A stretch of DNA of 64,000 nucleotides, taken from NCBI GenBank assembly GCA_037178625.1, contig CM074144.1, forward strand, positions 310,001 through 374,000, written 5' to 3'. Every line of letters begins with the position of its first letter. Positions within the stretch are counted from its first letter, which is position 1. A model generated the notes under the pieces. It worked only from the letters and a program-made list of their open reading frames with translations. It was not told the origin of the DNA and did no database searches. This DNA is from Skeletonema tropicum. Its lineage: Eukaryota; Bacillariophyta; Thalassiosirophyceae; Thalassiosirales; Thalassiosiraceae. Positions 43,548 through 52,811 of this stretch are shown here, piece by piece. Position numbers and translations under genes: made by a program.

Positions 43548-46500
43548 TCAGAAGCAGAAGCTGAAGAGGTGGACTCGTCCCTGTGAGGTGGAAACATTAG
43601 ATGAGCGGCTATCGCTGGCAGCATCTTCTGCATTTTCTTCTTCGTCCCCAGCAGGGCTGGACTTGGTAAACATGGTGAACCAAGTCTGCTCAGCTTCGCT
43701 CACATGAGTTTTTGTTGCGGTAGACTGATCATTATCATCATCATCATCATCACTAATTTCAGGAGAGGGCGGCTCACGTTCGTTGTATCGATCAGCATTT
43801 CTTCTACCTCTTCTTTTATTATCACGATCATCGGGTCGTCTGCCTCGAGAAAGGTTTCTGTTGTAACCATCGCTCTTGTTGGGGTTGAACTTGTCAAACC
43901 AACTACGCTCACCTCTGCCCCTTAAAGAAAATGGCTTGCGCTCAGAACTTTTCCCTCTTCTTCTACTGTCGCGATCATCAGGACTTCTACCTCGAGAATG
44001 CTTACGATCACGTGTAGGCTTCCTCCAATCTTCTTCACTCTCATCTTCGCTCCTCTCATCATCAATATACCTAGAAGATGACCGCTCACGTTCGTAATAT
44101 TTATCAGCACTTTTCCCTCTGCTTCTATTGTCACGATAATTGGGTCGTCTACCTCGAGAATGCGTGCGACGACGTGTAGGCTTCCTCCAATCATCTTCAC
44201 TTTCATCTTCGCTCCTATCATCATCAACAACAACATGCCTAGAAGACGACCGCTCACGTTCATTATATCGATCAGAACTTCTTCCTCTTCTTCTACTGTC
44301 ACGATCATCAGGACTTCTACCTCGAGAACGCGTGCGACGACGTGTAGGCATCCTCCTATCATCTTCACTCTCATCTTCGCTTCTATTATCATCACTATAC
44401 CTAGAAGATGACGGCCTGTCAACACTTCTACCTCTAGAATGCGTGCGACGACGTGTAGGCTTCTTCAAATCATCTTCACTTTCATCTTCGCTCCTATCAT
44501 CATCAATATACCTAGAAGATGACGGCCGACGTTCGTTGTCAGCACTTCTTCCTCTGCTTCTATTGTCACGATCATCGTATCTTCTACCTCGAGAATGCGT
44601 GCGACGACGTGTAGGCTTCCTCCAATCATCTTCACTCTTATCTTCGCTCCTATCATCACCAATATACCTAGAAGATGACCGCTCACGTTCGTTGTATTTG
44701 TACCGATCAACACTTCTTCCTCTGCTTCTATTGTCATGATCATCAGTACTCCTACCTCGAGATTGCTTTTGATCACGTGTAGGCTTCCTCCAATCATCTT
44801 CACTTTCAGTCTTCTTTCTTGGCAGAACTGAACACGTCAAACCAAGTACGCTCATCTTCGCTCTTACGAGTCTTTGTTGCGCTAGACTCATCATAATCGT
44901 CATCGTGGTCGCTAATTCGAGGAGGTGCCGGCTGACGTTTGTTGTAGTTGTTGTATCGATCAACACTTCTTCCTCTGCTTCTATTGTCACGATCATCATC
45001 ATCATCAGTAATTCTTCCTCGGGAATGCTTGAGATTACGTGCAGGCTGCTGCCTCGGGACATCTTCACTTTCATCTTCTTTCTTGGCAGAGCTAAACACG
45101 TCAAACCAAGTACGCTCATCTTCACTCTTGCGAGTCTTTGTTGCGCTAGATTGATCATAATCATCATCATCGTCATCATCGTCGTCACTAATTCGAGTAG
45201 AGGGCTTCTTCCTCCGATCATCTTTACTTACACGTGAGTTCTTCGTAGGGATGAACACGTTGAACCAAGTACGCTCATCATCGCTCTTTTGACTCTTTGC
45301 TGCGCTGGGCTGATGCATAACTTTTGTCATCACTATTTCGAGGAGTAGGGGACGGCTGACGCTCAGAACTCTTTCCTCTTCTTTCTCTATCACGGCTAGC
45401 AGCTCTTCTCCCTCGAGACTGCTTCTTCTGATCACTTGAAGTCTTCCCTCTATTGGCTTCTTTCTCCTCGACATCATTGTCATTATTCTTAGGAGTAGGG
45501 TCTCGATCAACACTTTTACCTCTTCTCTTCTTCTCACGATCGGGAGTTTTATCTCGAGAAGAAGAAGGCTTGCGTTCAATACTACGACTCTTCTTATTTG
45601 TCTTTGCAATTCCATCCTGACTTTTCCACCTTGATCATCACGATTTGACTCTTTCCGTCTTTGACCATTACTTCGCTTTTGCTTCTCATTTTGATCATTT
45701 GCTGTCGTCGTCGTCGTTGTAACATCTGGAACGTTCATTTTCTTCTTCTGGAGCTCCTCCTCCTTCTTCTTTTTTCTGTCTCGACTGCTATTAATTTGAA
45801 CTTCAGCTTTTGTAGTACCACGACGACGACGATGCTGCTCCTTCTTGACCTTAGTACCACCACCTCCTCCTCCTGCTGCTCCTGCTGCTGCTACTACTTG
45901 GTTCCTCCTTGACCTTACCATCGTCGTCTTCTGCTGTTGTTGTTACTACTTGTTGTTTCCCTTCTACTACTTCTTTACGACGTTTCTTCCTTCGAGATTT
46001 CTTCTTCTTCTTTTCACTATCCCTTGTTTTTGGAGCAGCTGTAGCAGCAGGATCAGATTCAGGATCAGCCTCATCAGCATCATCATCATTATCGACAAGT
46101 GTAGCTGGAGTTGACGGGGCAACCTGAACCACATATGTCACAAGTTGCTCTTCGATCATTTCACCAAGTTTATCTTCAAAATTTTGTTCATCAAAATTAT
46201 TGTTGTTTTGTATGTTGTGCTTTCGACCTTTAAACTTTCGTGCCAATTGAGATACGATGCAATATATTAACTAGAGCAAGGATACCAACGGTTAACCAGA
46301 ATCCAAATGAGGAAGGTACTGGTATCCCATTGTTGTTGTTGTCTGGAGTAGTGACCACATTATTATTGGATGCTCTTAGATACGTTGGAGTATTGGTAAC
46401 AATCCCAGAGGATGGCTGAGCAGTTGAGGATGGCTTCAGAGGAATAGGATGGTGACGTTGATGGAATAATCATTGGTTGTGCTGTTGGCCGAGATGTTGG

Positions 46501-47382
46501 TGGTAAGCTTAATCGAAATGATGGCTGATTTGAAGGAGAAGACGATGGACTGCTCGTCGGCTGTGAACTTGGTAACGAAGTTGGTTGATTTGAAGGAGAA
46601 GATGAAGGACTACTTGTGGGCTTTGAGCTTGGTGCAAAAGTTGGTTCATTTGATGGTGAGGATGAAGGACTTGCCTGTAGGTTTTGAACTCGGCCTTAAT
46701 GATGGGTGATGAGATGGTGACGATGAAGGAGTCATCGTTGGGTGTGAGCTTGGTTGAGAAGGAAATAGATGGATGGTAGGATGGTGACGATGAAGGACTT
46801 ATCGTCGGATGCAAGCTCGGTCTATTAGATGGATGTTGTGAGGGTGAGAAAGATGGACTACTTGTGGGCGTTGAGCTCGGTCTATAAGATGGAGTTGATG
46901 ACGGTGAGAATGAAGGTGTCGTCGTTGGATGTGAGCTTGGCCGAAATGAAGGCTGGTCTGATGGTGACGAACTCGGACTAGATGACGGATAATTGGAAGG
47001 TGAGGATGACGGATTACTTGTGGGGCTCGAGCTTGGACTAGAGGACGGTCGAGATGAAGGCTGATATGATGGGCTGCTCGTCGGATTTGAACTCGGACTA
47101 GACGATGGTTGATGCGATGGTAATGATGTTGGGCTGTTCGACGGTCGTGAGCTCGGTTGAAAAGAAGGCTCATATGAAGGGGAGGATGTCGGGCTCAATG
47201 TTGGAGGAGCCCTATATATCCCTGGAGCGAAAAGTATTGTGAGTGTTTGAGCAAAGCGATAAAAATCACAAGTGATGATACAATACTTTGAGCGACTTAC
47301 AGATTGGCACTATTCTGGCATGAACTGCTCTGAAAATGATACATGCTCTGAGCAATAGCAGTAGAGCTATTTGAGATCTCAT
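43548..47382 (-). pseudogene. Pro/Ser-repeat membrane protein with long RS-like, WFxxF-containing tail (array member E)
   Basis: Exon 1 (47382-47301) codes a signal peptide (MRSQIALLLLLRACIIF) and is joined through a GT-AG intron to 47221, giving RIVPIWIYRAPPTLSPTSSP, the same junction as A and B. Pro/Ser repeats follow to about 46440, then a membrane helix split by a frame change (FGFWLTVGILALV, then YCIVSQLARKFKGRK). The tail is about 850 codons long, Arg/Ser/Asp/Glu-rich, with repeats such as EDDWRKPTRRRTHSRGR and five WFxxF boxes. Frame changes occur near 46765, 46672, 46440, 46265, 45880, 45600 and 44810, so no single frame covers it. The 3' 1.2 kb (43548-44800) is one open frame. It is a pseudogene or an indel-damaged assembly of a real gene. 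Confidence 0.65.
43560..45350 (-). repeat. tandem RS-like and WFxxF coding repeats in the tail of member E
   Basis: About eight imperfect units of roughly 150 bp code for RDNRSRGRSADRYNERERSSS, YIDDDRSEDESEDDWRKPT and RRRTHSRGR blocks. Upstream and at the end are the boxes ERTWFNVF, ERTWFDVFSSAKKED (twice), ERSWFDKF and EQTWFTMF, each preceded by an acidic or KSED segment. Confidence 0.75.
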
Positions 47383-47870
47383 GATGACGCCTTCTTCTCC
47401 ATTCAGCAATATATAGTGAGGGAGGATTGTTTCAATGTAATAGGACACCGTCCGTCGAGACGTTAGAGTAGTGGGAAGCTTTAGTTCATCGTCCTACAAG
47501 TTGTTGGTTGTAGGTATGCGTGGGTTCTTTCGTTGGACAACTCTCAACGCTTTCCCGCTCAACGCCTGCCCTATCAGTTAGGGAGGGCAGTGCCAATTAT
47601 CGTGCTGTGACATGATGGCGCACGCACTCGCAAAGTGCAAAAATTTGTTCAACTGTTCAACCCAGCCACATACACAAACGCATGACAAAGCTTGCAATTA
47701 CCTTGAGGAACTTGAGCTAGCGTCGCTATGGTTACTCCAAGCCCTTCCCGTCGTCCACTACTCCTCTCTCTAATTGCACTATTATCTCTTGCTGTAGTGC
47801 TAGCCAGTCGTTGATTCATTTGCCACTCCAAAACAGTTACAATCGCAAGCTAAAGTCATCCACCGCCATA
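47383..47870. other. divergent promoter region of member E and the phosphatase gene
   Basis: About 490 bp separate two start codons pointing away from each other. CGTCATCATGAGATC overlaps the E start and is shared with member B. No other signal could be assigned. Confidence 0.4.
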
Positions 47871-48883
47871 ATGACGTCATCCTCCTCCACAAGTAACAAC
47901 ATAATCGAACTACCCTCCCAAGAAACACTCGACTCACTCCTCTCAGTTGCCATTACTGCATCCAAGCAGGCTGGTGAAATAATATTGGGGAATGCGGGTG
48001 GAGCGGAGGTATTGAAATCAAAGGCGAATAGTCGAGATTTGTTGACGTTGATTGATCCTCTTTGTGAAAAGGTGAGTTTTTCATATATTCTTTGGTACGA
48101 CATCATAACAACTCATCCCTTCAATCAATATAATCGCATCCTGTGTCATCTTATAATTTTATATCTTTTGATTTGCACATACAGACAATCAGGGAAACTG
48201 TCCTAGCAACATTCCCAACACATGCGTTTCTTGGAGAGGAAGATGTCCCACCCGGCAAGGAGGCAAGCGCCGCCGCAATCGATGCCAAACTCCAACAATT
48301 AAATGATGCCGACGATAATGATAATTACCTATGGATAGTTGACCCAATCGATGGAACTTCCAATTTTGTTCATGGCATGCCCCTCTGCATGCCCAGTGTG
48401 GCAGTAGCCTACAAGGGTGAAGTAGTCGTGGGTGTAATTCATGATCCTCACCGCTCCGAAACCTTTACAGCTGTTCGTGGAAGGGGAGCACAAATGAATG
48501 GTGAACCAATAAAAGTCGGTGAACAATCCGATATTGGAGATGCAATAGTTGCCATGGGGAGTCCCCCGGCCGAAGAAAGTATGAAGATGTCATTGGCAGC
48601 GCTGCCAGTGTTAATGCCCCGGGTACGAACGATTCGTATGATTGGTTCTGCGGCGTTAATGTTAGCATGGGTGGCGAACGGTCGTCTTACGGCGTATTGG
48701 GAGTATGATCTTTCGTCGTGGGATGTTGCCGCGGGAAGTATTCTGATTGAAGAGGCTGGTGGATCGATGACGGATTTGAAGGATGAGCGGTGGAATTTGA
48801 GAACGAGAAAGATTTGTGGGAGTAATGGGGGGAAAGTACATGAGCAGATATTGGAAGCGTTGAGAGAAGCAAATGTGGTTTGA
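47871..48883 (+). CDS. inositol monophosphatase family phosphatase (SuhB-like)
   Basis: The product is about 299 aa from exons 47871-48071 and 48185-48883, with a 113-bp GT-AG intron. ATG 47871 is the first in frame; an upstream TTG codon is not a likely start. Metal-binding motifs of the family are present: [33 protein letters not shown] and [15 protein letters not shown]. It should remove phosphate from inositol monophosphates or related sugar phosphates using Mg2+. The size fits the family (260-300 aa), and no targeting sequence is evident. Relatives act on histidinol phosphate or galactose phosphate, so the substrate is not certain. Confidence 0.92.
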
Positions 48884-49389
48884 TGGTATAATAGCTAATG
48901 CTGCTCTATATACAATTGTATTCTGGTTTATATTGGGAGGAGGAGATTCAGTGAAGTAATCATCAACATATGCCGAGCCGCCCGAGATTGTAACTTGATC
49001 GCACTGTCGATTTGGATGGTCGTCTCCTTCTGCGGGGGTCGTGCTGCCTCAACTTGATGGTTATGAGCCACCTGCTGGTATGGAAACATCTCCACTTCCT
49101 CCATCCTTCTCTCTCATACAATAAGATATTCAACTGTTGGAGTATAACATCCCTCTGGATCTGGAGAGAGAAGCCGACACAAAAAATATATGCTTAAACT
49201 TAAACAAACAATAAACCTAATACTTAACAGAGAGCAATACGGCCTGAAGTTACTCGAATCATTCATAACTGCCTTCACCCAGCACTCCTTTTTCACATTA
49301 CCAAAGCTTTTTTCATTACAGTTGCCGCTTCGTACATACCTACACCTACCTAATACACCGATGCTGACGCTCAGCCATACCTACCAACT
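48884..49389. other. convergent 3' region, no gene seen
   Basis: This is the 500 bp between two convergent genes. Short frames only, none protein-like. Confidence 0.4.
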
Positions 49390-51072
49390 TTACGGAGCAG
49401 CTGGAGGAAGAAAAGTGACTACATTGTAGCCGATTGTGCCCTCGAATGATCTCCGGGGAAAGACGCATTGCCATCCGTTCATACAACCCTCCTCCCATAG
49501 ACCGTAAGCTATAGCAGCGCCTGAATAGAGCTTGATTGCATCATTCTGTGCAATAGCTTTACCTTCTTTGACACCGGAATCAACGCTAATGATCATCCCA
49601 GGTGATACAATGTAGAACGAAACTGTAGCGCCTAGCTCAATGTAGACAGGTGTCTTGAGCTTCACTTCGGTAAGAGCCTCTGTGCCACGTTGCTGAGACT
49701 TACCAGAGTAGATCTTCTCCCAGCCATAGCTGCTTGCTGTGTTGCCCTTGTAGCTTCCATATCGCATGTAAACATCGGTCCAGGTTTTAGAATTGGAACC
49801 CGTGAAGAATGAGAGTGATGTGATGCTTACATCTTCACGAGCTTCCACCTCGAACATAAGTCCAAGTGTGCTCTTGTAGTCTGTAGTCCTGTCCCTATCA
49901 ATTGTGACAAGAGTTCCAGGAGATTCAACAACTTCATTTTCGAGATCAGTAGGTGGACTCGTGATTGTTACAGCATCGTAGCTGATTGTGCCCTCGAATG
50001 ATCTCCGGGAGAAGACGCATTGCCATCCGTTCATACAACCTTCCTCCCAAAGACCATAAGCTAGAGCAGCGCCTGAATAGAGCTTGATTGCATCATTCTG
50101 TGCAATAGCTTTGCCTTCCTTGACATTAGAGTCAACGCTAATGATCAATCCCGGTGATACAATGTAGAACGAAACTGTAGCGCCTAGCTCAATGTAGACG
50201 GGTGCCTTGAGCTTCACTTCGGTAAGAGCCTCTGTGCCACGTTGCTGAGACTTACCAGAGTAGATCTTCTCCCAGCCATAGCTGCTTGCTGTGTTGCCTT
50301 TGTAGCTTCCATATCGCATGTAAACATCGGTCCAAGTCTTCGAGTTGGAACCCGTGAAGAATGAGAGTGATGTGATGCTTACATCTTCTCGAGCTTCCAC
50401 CTCGAACATAAGTCCAAGTGCGCTCTTGTAGTCTGTAATTCTGTCACTGTCCATTGTGACAAGAGTTCCAGCAGATGCACTTGTTGGAGTCATGGTTGAT
50501 GTTGGATTACCAGTGTCACAGCTGTCTGAGGTCCAGCTGATCTTCTTGTCCCAACTACATGCTTCATCACAACAAGCCCCACTCTCAAGCTCTGCCACAG
50601 AGCAAAGTCGCATTCCTTGATCTTCACAGAAGAGTTTAGCGGCGGCAAATGTGCTTCTCGTGTTGCACCCGTTTCGGCTGCACTTGAGATCGTCCTTCTT
50701 CATTGATCCTTTGCAACAATGTACAGCAGCATTGGAGGAATGCTCGCTTGCAAGGCAAATGTCAGTCTGCTTCTCGTCGTTCTTTGGGCAACCATTTGCG
50801 GCACGATACTTTTGCTCTGCGTAGGATTCTTCAAAAGCTGCTGCAGCTAGAACACGTTCGGCCCACAATTTATTATAGTTATCGTCTGCGTTCGTAGCTG
50901 TAGGTGTGTGCTCGTTCTCCTTGTTGCCCCTGAGATATTTCTGATGGATATTGTTGATAGAAGATGACTCGCTGGCTGTCAAATTGAGTTGTCCATCATT
51001 TGCTGCAGTTAGTGCGACTGATGATAGCAGTAATGTAGCAGCTAGAGGTAGACGTGATGTGAAGAGTTTCAT
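49390..51072 (-). CDS. secreted protein with Cys-rich N domain and two near-identical tandem domains
   Basis: The protein is 560 aa in one exon. Signal peptide MKLFTSRLPLAATLLLSSVALTA is followed by an acidic linker and a Cys-rich region (about 90-190) with CEDQGMRLCSVAELESGACC, a pattern like the lectin-like Cys domains of stramenopile secreted proteins. Two domains of about 165 residues follow, starting GTLVTMDSDRITDYKS and GTLVTIDRDRTTDYKS; both contain LMFEVEAREDVSITSL, FFTGSNSKTWTDVYMRYGSY and EEGCMNGWQCVF. The folds look like beta-sandwich carbohydrate- or surface-binding modules, but I cannot name a family. It is probably released to the cell exterior or wall. The DNA of the two domains is almost the same, so the duplication is young. 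Confidence 0.85.
   Translation of the reverse strand: MKLFTSRLPLAATLLLSSVALTAANDGQLNLTASESSSINNIHQKYLRGNKENEHTPTATNADDNYNKLWAERVLAAAAFEESYAEQKYRAANGCPKNDEKQTDICLASEHSSNAAVHCCKGSMKKDDLKCSRNGCNTRSTFAAAKLFCEDQGMRLCSVAELESGACCDEACSWDKKISWTSDSCDTGNPTSTMTPTSASAGTLVTMDSDRITDYKSALGLMFEVEAREDVSITSLSFFTGSNSKTWTDVYMRYGSYKGNTASSYGWEKIYSGKSQQRGTEALTEVKLKAPVYIELGATVSFYIVSPGLIISVDSNVKEGKAIAQNDAIKLYSGAALAYGLWEEGCMNGWQCVFSRRSFEGTISYDAVTITSPPTDLENEVVESPGTLVTIDRDRTTDYKSTLGLMFEVEAREDVSITSLSFFTGSNSKTWTDVYMRYGSYKGNTASSYGWEKIYSGKSQQRGTEALTEVKLKTPVYIELGATVSFYIVSPGMIISVDSGVKEGKAIAQNDAIKLYSGAAIAYGLWEEGCMNGWQCVFPRRSFEGTIGYNVVTFLPPAAP
49428..49915 (-). repeat. tandem domain repeat, unit 2
   Basis: This 490-bp coding repeat aligns without large gaps to 49979-50466, offset 551 bp, with scattered substitutions only. 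Confidence 0.85.
49979..50466 (-). repeat. tandem domain repeat, unit 1
   Basis: This is the partner of 49428-49915 inside the same secreted-protein gene. Confidence 0.85.
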
Positions 51073-51560
51073 GGCGACTGGTTAGTTAAATAATAAAGAT
51101 TGCGATCAGCTTCATTAACAATATGAAATAATTATGTGACGAATTGCAGTAAACACCACAATAAAATGAATGCCGTTGAGAAACTATTGGAGCCGTGGGT
51201 TCACAAAAACAAGCGTTGAACAGCAACGGCAGATGCCGTTCGTGTATTTTCGTCAGCAAATTTGTTCAGCGAGGCTGCTGGTCCAGCCTTGGTTCGCAAT
51301 GCAAAGATGCTGTCCAGATTTTGCCCAGACAGGTTCGCGTTTGGAGTTTACAAATTTTTGCCAAGAGAACATCGAGCGAGAAACACTGCGACACGGGAAC
51401 AGAGCTCGCCAGTGTTCGCATCGCATCGACAAGAGATCGGCTCGCATCGACTTCCATTCTGCAATAGCATGGCTGGGCATGAGCATGTAGTGGCTCTCGC
51501 TCCTCTGCTGCGTTCTTATCAAAATATCTAAAAACTAAAAACAAACAATCAATCAAAGCA
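51073..51560. other. divergent promoter region, no gene seen
   Basis: This lies between the starts of the secreted protein gene and the acyltransferase gene. Overlapping frames on both strands at 51170-51530 have no family features. Confidence 0.4.
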
Positions 51561-52808
51561 ATGAGAAATATCAAACAAGTAGCTTTCTTTTTCCTCTCCC
51601 TTGCTCTCATCATCGTGGACAAACTACTTCCCCACGTCAATGCGTTCAGTGCAGCAGCAAGTAGCATTGCCACAAAGAAGCGTTCATCCATCCAACGTCA
51701 CCGTAATGTTGTGGGAGTCTCACACTTTTCAGAAGATTTTGATTTGACCCAAAATGTATGCTCTTACTCCAGAACATTCTCTCCTCAACAAACAAGGTTC
51801 TTCCGCTCGTAGCACTTGTACACTGAGCCCAATCGAAGCTGCATTCACCAAATATGCAATGATATCTTACATATCCCACCTCTGCATCGCTCTCCCAATG
51901 GTCTTGTTCCCCACCTTCCTCAAAAACAAAGTCATGATGACACTTGGTTTGCAAACAAAATCTGCAAGCGAACATGAAGCACTTCAAGTTAGCCAGAAGT
52001 GTGCTAGCACCCTGTTGAAGCTGATACCATTCGTGAATGTCCACATATCATCTCCTCATAATATGAATGAGCAAGAGGGCAATGAAGAGGAGGACCCTGT
52101 GCCTACAATATGGGTTTCAAACCACGTGTCAAATTTGGATACCTTCATCTTTCTTTCCTCCGACGAACAGATCCGTGGTAAAAATAGAAGACCTATCAAA
52201 ACAATTTATGTGAGTGCATATTAACTTGATCTTGACTTGACCTTGACAACATTGTGTGGAGACACATGACACTTGCACCAGCGCATTGCTCACATTCATT
52301 ACCTCTCTCGTTCCTAAAGTGGAAAGGCTTGGATTCAAATCCAATATGCAAACTAGTCTTCTCAATGGCCGGCTTCATCCCCATCGACATGGCAGCCAAT
52401 GGAAGTGGAAATCCAAACGAATACAACAAGGCATCCTTCAAACAGATGCTCCGAGAAACAAAACTTGCCATCAGCGAGGGATTTGATATCTTTATCTTAC
52501 CAGAAGGACAGCTCAATCCAGCTCCGGAGGCGGGTCTTCAACCCGTATTTGGATCTCCTTTTGCGATTGCAAAGAGTAGTAAGCGCCCTATACAGATGAT
52601 TGGATTGTATGGTTGTCATCATCTTTGGCGTGCAGACCAGGAAATGAATGTTGTTGGGAGGGACGTCAAGGTCAAGGTGTTCCCTCCTTGTACGAAAGAA
52701 TTTGCAAGTGCGGAAGAATTTATAGATGCATTTAGTGCAGTAGTAGGGACGTTTGGGGCGAGCGGACAAGAGCTTTCGAGTGAGGAATTAGATCTTTGGC
52801 TAGCATAA
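51561..52808 (+). CDS. lysophospholipid acyltransferase (PlsC-like), probably plastid
   Basis: Exon 1 starts at ATG 51561 with a hydrophobic signal sequence ending HVNAFSAAASS, a diatom plastid-type cleavage context. A GT-AG intron spans 52210-52319, and exon 2 is 52320-52808. The catalytic box is SNHVSNLDTF (NHxxxxD), and the second conserved box is ILPEGQLNP in the place of the usual FPEGT. AGFIPIDMAA matches the third block. It should move an acyl chain to lyso-phosphatidic acid or a similar lysolipid in the plastid membrane. Near 51815 the frame moves by one base (RFFRS stops; SSTCTLSPIEAAF continues in the other frame), best explained by one extra T, real or technical. Total about 377 aa if joined. 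Confidence 0.82.
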
Positions 52809-52811
52809 TTA

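Noticed and set aside
43876..46127. Plus-strand Leu/Ser-rich frames in the E tail region
   Set aside because: Antisense of the Arg/Ser/Asp repeats; no independent signal.
51170..51531. Overlapping frames on both strands upstream of the acyltransferase
   Set aside because: No family features; probably a GC-balanced promoter stretch free of stops by chance.
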